9,008 bases of DNA from Bacillota bacterium (GTDB taxonomy: Bacteria; Bacillota; Clostridia; Lachnospirales; Lachnospiraceae), in contig JAEZFH010000318.1 in NCBI GenBank assembly GCA_023437885.1, forward strand, positions 1 to 9,008, in the 5' to 3' direction. The notes under the pieces are model-generated. The model searched no databases, was not told where the DNA came from, and worked only from the letters and a program-made list of their open reading frames with translations. Made by a program: the position numbers and the translations under genes. Shown here piece after piece: positions 1-4,137 of this stretch. Positions within the stretch are counted from its first letter, which is position 1. Each line of letters starts with the position of its first letter.

Positions 1-85
1 GTTCCCCTCCGGCCAGTGAGACTGCCAATGCCTCGGCATATGCGGATTTTCCGCTTCCGCTGCCCCCGATGACTGCTATAATCAT
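1..85 (-). CDS. cobU: Adenosylcobinamide kinase / adenosylcobinamide-phosphate guanylyltransferase, N-terminal part only
   Basis: Only the first 28 codons are in the window; the gene continues past its left edge. The visible protein begins MIIAVIGGSGSGKSAYAEAL, with a P-loop (Walker A) at residues 7-14 (GGSGSGKS) directly after the first beta strand. This is the typical opening of CobU/CobP. In that family the enzyme phosphorylates adenosylcobinamide and then transfers GMP to make adenosylcobinamide-GDP, the substrate onto which the lower ligand is attached. The ATG at 85-83 is preceded by GGAGG with a 4-nt spacer, which fixes the start. It lies 57 nt downstream of cobT with no terminator between, so it is the third gene of the cobalamin operon. 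P-loop proteins of other kinds share this motif, but position after cobQ and cobT and the SAYAEAL continuation make CobU by far the best reading. Confidence 0.92.
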   Translation of the reverse strand, partial: MIIAVIGGSGSGKSAYAEALAVSLAGGE

Positions 86-142
86 AATTCCTCCATTGCT
101 GCTAAAATCCTGTCCGGGCCGGTCACAATATCCTGACTTCCA

Positions 143-1213
143 CTATCTCCTCCCTGGAAAGCGGGCATACTGTTCCATCCTGTAATCCTCAAAGGTAGTC
201 CGTTCCTGATACACCGTCAGAACCACATCCAGCAGTGAAAGCATCATTACAGCACCCGTACCTTCCCCCAATGCCAGGGAAGCATCCAGCACCGGATGCA
301 GATCCAGCTCTTCCAAGATCTTCTTCGCCCCTGGTTCCCTGCTCCTGTGGGAGGCTATCATATAATCCCTTGTTCCGGGAACCAGCCGCTGCGCCGTCAA
401 GGCAGCTACCGCACTGATGACCCCGTCTATGATTACCGGTATGTGATTTACCGCTCCGCCGATGAATACCCCTGCCAGCCCGGCAATATCAAAGCCTCCC
501 ACTGCGGCGAGAATACGAAGCGTTTCATGGCTGTCCAACCGATATCTGTCCAAAGAATCCCGAATTACCCTGCATTTATGCTCCAGACCTCCAGCGCTGA
601 GACCGGCTCCCTTTCCGGTGATTTCTTCCACCCCGCAGGGAAGCATTGCCGCTGCCATCGCACTGCTGGTTGTGGTATTGCCGATCCCCATCTCGCCGGT
701 TGCCAATATCTTATATCCCAGGGCTGCACATTCCGATGCTAGAGCAAAACCTACACCGATGGCTTTTAATGCCTCTCCCTCTGTCATGGCTGGCTCTCTT
801 CTGAAATTTTTCGTACCCGGAGCTATTTTATACGGAAGGAGTCCCGGGATTGTATCCTCCCGGTTAATTCCGATATCCACAGGAAATACATCTGCCCCGG
901 CCATCCTCGCCATCTTACAGACGGAGGCAGCCCCCTTCACCAGATTGGCGGCAACAATCGCCGTAACCTCCTGGCCTGACTGACTTACTCCCTCATTTAC
1001 AATTCCGTTATCCGCACACATGATAATTACTGCCTTTTTGGAGAGGTCAATCTGTGTGCTCCCCGTCATTGCTCCGATTCGTGAAATAATACCTTCAAAT
1101 TCCCCAAGTCCGTCCAGTGGCTTTGCAATTCCGTCCCATATTTCCTTTATGCTTTGCTGCAGATGCCTGTCCGGCGGATCAATTTTAATACTCTCCAACT
1201 CTTCCCGCGTCAT
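143..1213 (-). CDS. cobT: Nicotinate-nucleotide--dimethylbenzimidazole phosphoribosyltransferase
   Basis: The enzyme transfers phosphoribose from nicotinate mononucleotide to a lower-ligand base such as 5,6-dimethylbenzimidazole, giving the alpha-ribazole phosphate used in nucleotide-loop assembly of cobalamin. I place the start at the ATG 1213-1211 (MTREELESIK), which gives 356 residues. A GAGG lies 6 nt upstream. With this start the key glutamates fall at E174 (ATGEMGIGNT) and E317 (LGEGTGA), the same numbers as the known active-site residues of the 356-residue Salmonella enterica CobT. Other family signatures are KPLDGLG (31-37), MCADNGIVNEGVS (65-77) and SHRSREPGA (288-296). The frame stays open to a TTG at 1258 and has other ATGs at 1225 and 1219, which would only add residues outside the fold. 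It is the middle gene between cobQ (178 nt upstream) and cobU (57 nt downstream), and should share their riboswitch control. Confidence 0.97.
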   Translation of the reverse strand: MTREELESIKIDPPDRHLQQSIKEIWDGIAKPLDGLGEFEGIISRIGAMTGSTQIDLSKKAVIIMCADNGIVNEGVSQSGQEVTAIVAANLVKGAASVCKMARMAGADVFPVDIGINREDTIPGLLPYKIAPGTKNFRREPAMTEGEALKAIGVGFALASECAALGYKILATGEMGIGNTTTSSAMAAAMLPCGVEEITGKGAGLSAGGLEHKCRVIRDSLDRYRLDSHETLRILAAVGGFDIAGLAGVFIGGAVNHIPVIIDGVISAVAALTAQRLVPGTRDYMIASHRSREPGAKKILEELDLHPVLDASLALGEGTGAVMMLSLLDVVLTVYQERTTFEDYRMEQYARFPGRR

Positions 1214-1391
1214 ATCCATCCTCATTTCCCACGCCTTCTGGCATACTCCCTGCCTCAACTGCAGGATATTTTGCCTGTCCGCAGCAGGCGGTATGGAGCA
1301 TACCTGAGTGAGCTTCCGAATAAAGTTACCATGATTTCTACTCCAGCGTTCCTGCTAATTGATCCATGCATTATTTAGAAGCCTTTTATTC
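1214..1391 (-). other. Structured cobQ-cobT intergenic RNA segment
   Basis: These 178 nt separate cobQ from cobT with no convincing gene and no U-tract terminator. On the transcribed strand GGUAUGCUCC (1304-1295) can pair with GGAGUAUGCC (1249-1240) over ten positions, eight Watson-Crick and two G-U. The enclosed segment contains a GCCUG/CAGGC hairpin (1290-1286 with 1278-1274). A competing local hairpin, GGTATG-gag-CATACC, lies at 1290-1304. The 3' arm lies 27-36 nt upstream of the cobT start, near its ribosome binding region, so folding might adjust cobT translation or shape processing. This is inference from base pairing only; I do not recognise a known RNA family here. Confidence 0.3.
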
Positions 1392-2888
1392 TCAACCTTC
1401 CATGATCCGGTAAATCGCCTTCATGTCCAGATATTCCCTTAATGTGTCCGCCAGCTTGTCGTATTGGGATTGCTTAAAGCTCTCATAATCCATCGTAAGC
1501 CCGCTCTCCAGGGACAGTCCCTTTCTCGCAGCAAGCTCTCTGACAATGACCTCTGCTATGGAACCTTCATCAAAGATCCCATGCACGTAGGTTCCATAGA
1601 TATTATCCTCAGCAATTCCATCGGTCTTATCCTGCCTCTCCAGCCCGTCGGCCAGAGTGCACAGGGACCGGCAGCCTGCATCCACCTTACTGATACCCAT
1701 GTGTATCTCATATCCCTTTATCTTCATGCCGGACAGCGTGGATAATTCCCCGGGCAGATCTCCGAAGGTACCTTTTACCTGGGTTCGTACTTTCTCCCTG
1801 TCCATGACTGTCTCCATGGGCAATAGCTCCATGCCACGGATCACACCGCCTTCCTCAACGCCGTGGGGGTCCGCTATGGTGCGTCCAAGCATCTGGTATC
1901 CCCCGCAGATTCCAAAGATAACACAATCCTTCTTTCTCTTTTTTATAGCTGCTTCCAATCCGTTCTGCCGCATCCACCGCAGATCACCGATGGTGTTCTT
2001 ACTGCCCGGCAGTATGATCATATCAGGATGATGTAATTTAGAGACAGAGTCCACATAGCGGACAGATACTCCCCGGATTCTCTCAAACACCGTAAAGTCT
2101 GTAAAATTAGAAATCCTGGGAAACCGAAGGATTGCAATATCAATCTGAGCCTCTTCCCTATGATCAAACCGTTGTGTCAGACTATCTTCATCCTCCAGGC
2201 TGATATTCATATAAGGAACTACTCCGATTACCGGCACGCCGCTTTTTTCTTCCAGCATATCGATTCCCGGATCCAGGATTGACTTATCTCCCCGGAATTT
2301 GTTGATGATCAGCCCCTTTACTCTTGCTTTCTCCTGTTCCTCCAGGAGCATCAGGGTTCCAAGCAGCTGGGCAAAAACTCCTCCTCTGTCAATATCCCCG
2401 ACTAATATGACTGGCGCGTCCAAAATTTCCGCCAGTCCCATATTTACAATATCATTCTCCTTCAGATTGATCTCCGCCGGGCTTCCTGCTCCTTCCACAA
2501 CGATAACATCCGCCTGTTTCTCCAGCTCCTGATAGGCACTCTTAATATCGGGAATCAGCTTTCTCTTGTAAGCAAAGTAATCCCTTGCATTCATATTGCC
2601 GATGACTTCCCCATGGACAATTACCTGGGAACCGATATCATTGGTGGGTTTTAATAAAATTGGATTCATCAGCACCGACGGCTTCATGCCTGCTGCCTCC
2701 GCCTGCATTACCTGGGCTCTTCCCATCTCCAACCCCTCCTCCGTAATATAGGAATTGAGGGCCATATTTTGGGATTTAAAGGGTACCACCCGGTAACCGT
2801 CCTGCTTGAAAATTCTGCACAACCCGGCTACCAATAAGCTTTTCCCTGCATTTGACATTGTTCCCTGAACCATTATTACTTTCGCCAT
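1392..2888 (-). CDS. cobQ: Cobyric acid synthase (glutamine-hydrolysing)
   Basis: This 498-residue protein matches CobQ/CbiP in length and layout. The family amidates four side-chain carboxylates of adenosylcobyrinic acid a,c-diamide in the cytoplasm, using glutamine and ATP. The N-terminal dethiobiotin-synthetase-like half has the nucleotide loop GTMSNAGKS (9-17), FKSQNMALNS (37-46), GRAQVMQAEAAG (56-67), VEGAGSPAEINL (131-142) and GDIDRGGVFAQ (164-174). The C-terminal class I amidotransferase half has ILPGSKNTIGDL (292-303), the nucleophile elbow GICGGYQMLG with Cys328, and YGTYVHGIFD with His436. The ATG at 2888 has GGAGG ten nt upstream. That ribosome binding site sits inside the 3' arm of the upstream terminator hairpin. 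It is the first gene of the riboswitch-controlled operon. No truncation or missing catalytic residue is seen. The paralogue CobB/CbiA is excluded by the GTMSNAGKS and FKSQNMALNS signatures. Confidence 0.98.
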   Translation of the reverse strand: MAKVIMVQGTMSNAGKSLLVAGLCRIFKQDGYRVVPFKSQNMALNSYITEEGLEMGRAQVMQAEAAGMKPSVLMNPILLKPTNDIGSQVIVHGEVIGNMNARDYFAYKRKLIPDIKSAYQELEKQADVIVVEGAGSPAEINLKENDIVNMGLAEILDAPVILVGDIDRGGVFAQLLGTLMLLEEQEKARVKGLIINKFRGDKSILDPGIDMLEEKSGVPVIGVVPYMNISLEDEDSLTQRFDHREEAQIDIAILRFPRISNFTDFTVFERIRGVSVRYVDSVSKLHHPDMIILPGSKNTIGDLRWMRQNGLEAAIKKRKKDCVIFGICGGYQMLGRTIADPHGVEEGGVIRGMELLPMETVMDREKVRTQVKGTFGDLPGELSTLSGMKIKGYEIHMGISKVDAGCRSLCTLADGLERQDKTDGIAEDNIYGTYVHGIFDEGSIAEVIVRELAARKGLSLESGLTMDYESFKQSQYDKLADTLREYLDMKAIYRIMEG

Positions 2889-2891
2889 AAC

Positions 2892-2928
2892 AAAAAAACC
2901 TCCATTGCCACAAAAAAGGCATGGAGGT
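2892..2928 (-). terminator. Riboswitch expression-platform terminator overlapping the cobQ ribosome binding site
   Basis: On the transcribed strand, ACCUCCAUGCC (2928-2918) pairs with GGCAAUGGAGGU (2909-2898) with one bulged base. The loop is 8 nt (2917-2910). The hairpin is followed at once by a run of U (2898-2892). It lies just after the cobalamin riboswitch and 3 nt before the cobQ start codon. The 3' arm contains GGAGG (2903-2899), the cobQ Shine-Dalgarno sequence. The U-tract therefore forms the spacer between that site and the AUG, and the one hairpin could both stop transcription and hide the ribosome binding site. Confidence 0.87.
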
Positions 2929-2932
2929 AAAA

Positions 2933-2956
2933 TTAGACATAATCGGACCTGTCTAA
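2933..2956 (-). other. P13-like hairpin with kissing-loop complementarity to the riboswitch core
   Basis: UUAGAC (2956-2951) and GUCUAA (2938-2933) form a 6-bp stem around a 12-nt loop. The loop contains CCGAUUAU (2946-2939), which is perfectly complementary to AUAAUCGG (3050-3043) beside the conserved GGGAAGG of the aptamer. A loop-loop contact of this type (L5-L13) is a known feature of cobalamin riboswitches and links ligand binding to the expression platform. Assignment to L13 is inferred from position and complementarity. Confidence 0.65.
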
Positions 2957-2961
2957 TGATT

Positions 2962-2984
2962 ACAAACCAGTTTCTCGTGGCTGT
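2962..2984 (-). other. Linker hairpin between aptamer and P13-like stem
   Basis: ACAGCCA (2984-2978) can pair with UGGUUUGU (2969-2962), with one G-U pair and one bulged U, around an 8-nt loop. It lies between the closing P1 helix and the P13-like hairpin, and may act as a spacer element or as part of an antiterminator. I could not identify a clear antiterminator pairing for the 5' terminator arm by eye. Confidence 0.35.
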
Positions 2985-2994
2985 TACATCTTCA

Positions 2995-3163
2995 TCTAAG
3001 GCAGGTCTCCTGGCTGAAAGATCATCGTTAACGGCAGCCTTCCCGATTATATAATCAGTGACTTATTTGCCGCAACTCCCTTATCACAGTGACGAGTTCG
3101 TACAGGATTTGCACCTGTTTCCCTTTTCATCAGAACCACGCATATGCTTTCTGACACCTTAAA
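2995..3163 (-). promoter_or_regulatory. Cobalamin (AdoCbl) riboswitch aptamer
   Basis: The leader of cobQ carries the hallmark elements of the cobalamin riboswitch in the right order on the transcribed strand. These are GGUG at the 5' side (3158-3155), a UCAGAA/UUCUGA stem (3154-3149 with 3135-3130), CAGGUGCAAAUCCUG (3117-3103), GUCACUGUGA (3093-3084), GGGAAGG (3044-3038), AACGAUGA (3029-3022) and the B12 box AGCCAGGAGACCUGCCUU (3015-2998). The ends close with a 7-bp P1, UUUAAGG (3163-3157) with CCUUAGA (3001-2995). The normal GCGG/CCGC helix before the CACUG motif is replaced by ACGA/UCGU, keeping the pairing. Ligand binding is expected to favour the downstream terminator and repress cobQ-cobT-cobU. 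GGGAAGG points to the AdoCbl-preferring type, which is inference. Confidence 0.95.
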
Positions 3164-3187
3164 TGTATTTAATTGTTTTATATTCTT

Positions 3188-3216
3188 ATTATATAATAAT
3201 TTCTGTACTTTGACCA
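3188..3216 (-). promoter_or_regulatory. Candidate promoter of the cob operon
   Basis: On the minus strand a perfect TATAAT -10 box (3193-3188) is preceded by a 17-nt spacer and TGGTCA (3216-3211), four of six matches to the TTGACA -35 box. The predicted transcription start, near 3181, is about 18 nt before the first paired base of the riboswitch P1 helix (3163), as expected for its promoter. The surrounding DNA is AT-rich, so chance matches are possible. Confidence 0.55.
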
Positions 3217-3229
3217 GTACTTTCTATTC

Positions 3230-3247
3230 ATAAATAACGTTATTTAT
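3230..3247. repeat. Perfect 18-bp palindrome upstream of the cob promoter
   Basis: ATAAATAACGTTATTTAT is its own reverse complement over all 18 positions. It starts 14 bp upstream of the candidate -35 box. Its position and symmetry suit an operator for a dimeric regulator or an activator site. No regulator can be named from the sequence, and no U-tract makes it a terminator. Confidence 0.5.
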
Positions 3248-3400
3248 CCTGTAAAGTCTATACGAGTTATCCATCATATAGATGCAGCAGAATAACATCG
3301 TGGAAGAACCGTGCTGCAGAGCATGTTATCTTCATTCTTCAAGAATAGGAGGTAGTGGTGTTCTGACCATCTCAAATAATACCTGAAAGAATGCCCTTCC
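3248..3400. repeat. Non-coding spacer with interleaved inverted repeats
   Basis: No gene is seen in this spacer downstream of the Nudix gene. It holds TGCAGCA (3283-3289) with TGCTGCA (3312-3318) and ATAACAT (3292-3298) with ATGTTAT (3323-3329), both perfect 7-bp inverted repeats. The arms alternate A-B-A'-B', the order of a pseudoknot. Next to them is ATTCTT-C-AAGAAT (3334-3346). A GGAGG-like stretch on the plus strand (3348-3352) leads only to a GTG-TTC-TGA mini-frame. No U-tract follows on either strand, so this is not a standard terminator for the Nudix gene. Confidence 0.45.
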
Positions 3401-3853
3401 TCATCTGTCCAAAGTTCTCAGATATACATCAATATAATCTTTATATTCCTGCTCCATTTTCTCCGGCAGCCTTCCGATCTCAAAAAAGCTTAGGCCCATG
3501 CTTTCTTCCCCGTCGGGCTTTAGATCCCCCGTATAATCCCGGGTTAGATATACTGCTGTCACGGAATAGAACTCATCTTCGTTTGGATTTTTGAAAAAAA
3601 ATTCTTCCCCGGACAGCACATCAAGCAGTACTAAATTGTTGATGCAAAGTCCTGTCTCCTCAAGCACTTCCCTCTTTGCTGTACCGGTCAAAGACTCACC
3701 TAGATTCATTAACCCTCCTGGCAATCCCCAAAAACCATTTTCTCTTTCCTGCAGCAATATTTCTCCCTGCCGGTTCAAGATAATAACAACGGAGCCCGGC
3801 AGTATGATTGGTTTATGCCCTACATATTTACGTAATTCTTTATAATACTCCAA
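3401..3853 (-). CDS. Nudix (MutT-like) hydrolase
   Basis: This 150-residue protein has a perfect Nudix box (GX5EX7REUXEEXGU) at residues 47-69: G47, E53, R61-E62, E65-E66 and G68. These residues bind the divalent metal that cleaves a nucleoside diphosphate linked to another group. The substrate cannot be told from sequence. The N-terminus (KELRKYVGHKPIILPGSVVI) resembles a broad clostridial and bacillar group of single-domain Nudix proteins beginning with a KYVGH-type motif. Length is normal for a stand-alone enzyme. The start is TTG at 3853-3851, supported by AAGGGAG seven nt upstream and by the lack of a nearby in-frame ATG that would keep the first strand. It seems to be a single-gene unit, with the chemoreceptor terminator upstream and the cob promoter downstream. 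It has no evident functional link to either neighbour. Confidence 0.95.
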   Translation of the reverse strand: MEYYKELRKYVGHKPIILPGSVVIILNRQGEILLQERENGFWGLPGGLMNLGESLTGTAKREVLEETGLCINNLVLLDVLSGEEFFFKNPNEDEFYSVTAVYLTRDYTGDLKPDGEESMGLSFFEIGRLPEKMEQEYKDYIDVYLRTLDR

Positions 3854-3890
3854 TACAGCTCTCCCTTCTCAGAAAAATTTCCAGAATATC

Positions 3891-4040
3891 TTAAGTTATT
3901 GTAGCTGTATGATTGCCCTCAATAATCCACTTTTCCTTTGATACAGGCTTCCTTTGATGTAAATTCCCTTCTTTATCCACTCTTCTTTGGGTGGTTTCTC
4001 CCAGTTGGTACTGCTGTTCCTCTTCGATTATAACACAGCA
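3891..4040 (-). pseudogene. Possible decayed serine-recombinase fragment (weak)
   Basis: A 49-codon open stretch on the minus strand, from just after a TGA at 4043-4041 to a TAA at 3893-3891, reads as a protein-like hydrophilic segment. It ends with KPVSKEKWIIEGNHTATIT. The W-I-x-x-E-G-x-H-x-A-x-I pattern resembles the segment KPxxEWIxVEGTHxAII found in the Recombinase domain of large serine recombinases. There is no start codon with a ribosome binding site, and both flanks are non-coding, so at most this is a remnant. A run this long without a stop can arise by chance. The similarity is from memory, not from an alignment. Confidence 0.2.
4027..4035 (-). promoter_or_regulatory. Candidate extended -10 promoter for the Nudix gene
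   Basis: TGTTATAAT (4035-4027) is a perfect TATAAT with an extended TGN motif. It lies 26 nt beyond the U-tract of the chemoreceptor terminator and upstream of the Nudix gene. No good -35 box is present at 16-18 bp, which extended -10 promoters may lack. The resulting leader would be about 165 nt. Confidence 0.35.
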
Positions 4041-4060
4041 TCATCTATTAAGATACCGAT

Positions 4061-4091
4061 AAAAAAGTGCCGGCATGCTCAATGCCGGCAC
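4061..4091 (-). terminator. Intrinsic terminator after the chemoreceptor gene
   Basis: A perfect 10-bp GC-rich stem, GTGCCGGCAT (4091-4082) with ATGCCGGCAC (4076-4067), encloses a 5-nt loop. Six U residues (4066-4061) follow on the minus strand. It lies 46 nt past the chemoreceptor stop codon and marks the end of the signalling transcription unit. Confidence 0.95.
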
Positions 4092-4101
4092 CCTGAAGCA
4101 A

Positions 4102-4136
4102 ACCCAAATAAGGAATTTGACTTCTATTATTTGGGT
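4102..4136 (-). repeat. Perfect 10-bp inverted repeat directly after the chemoreceptor stop
   Basis: ACCCAAATAA (4136-4127) and TTATTTGGGT (4111-4102) form a perfect 10-bp stem with a 15-nt loop. It begins one base after the TGA stop and 10 nt before the GC-rich terminator. It has no U-tract of its own. It may protect the mRNA 3' end or help termination; this is inference. Confidence 0.55.
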
Positions 4137-4137
4137 A

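Noticed and set aside
235..983. Overlapping plus-strand open frames across the cobT region
   Set aside because: They lie antisense to the strongly supported cobT gene, have low-complexity or unlikely composition, and lack ribosome binding sites.
1214..1258. Longer cobT starting at TTG 1258 or at ATG 1225 or 1219
   Set aside because: The ATG at 1213 has a well-spaced GAGG and puts the catalytic glutamates at 174 and 317 in a 356-residue protein, as in the characterised enzyme; longer forms add non-family residues.
1255..1371. 38-codon minus-strand frame starting MHGSISRNAG between cobQ and cobT
   Set aside because: No Shine-Dalgarno precedes the ATG, the product resembles nothing known, and the stretch is better explained as structured intergenic RNA.
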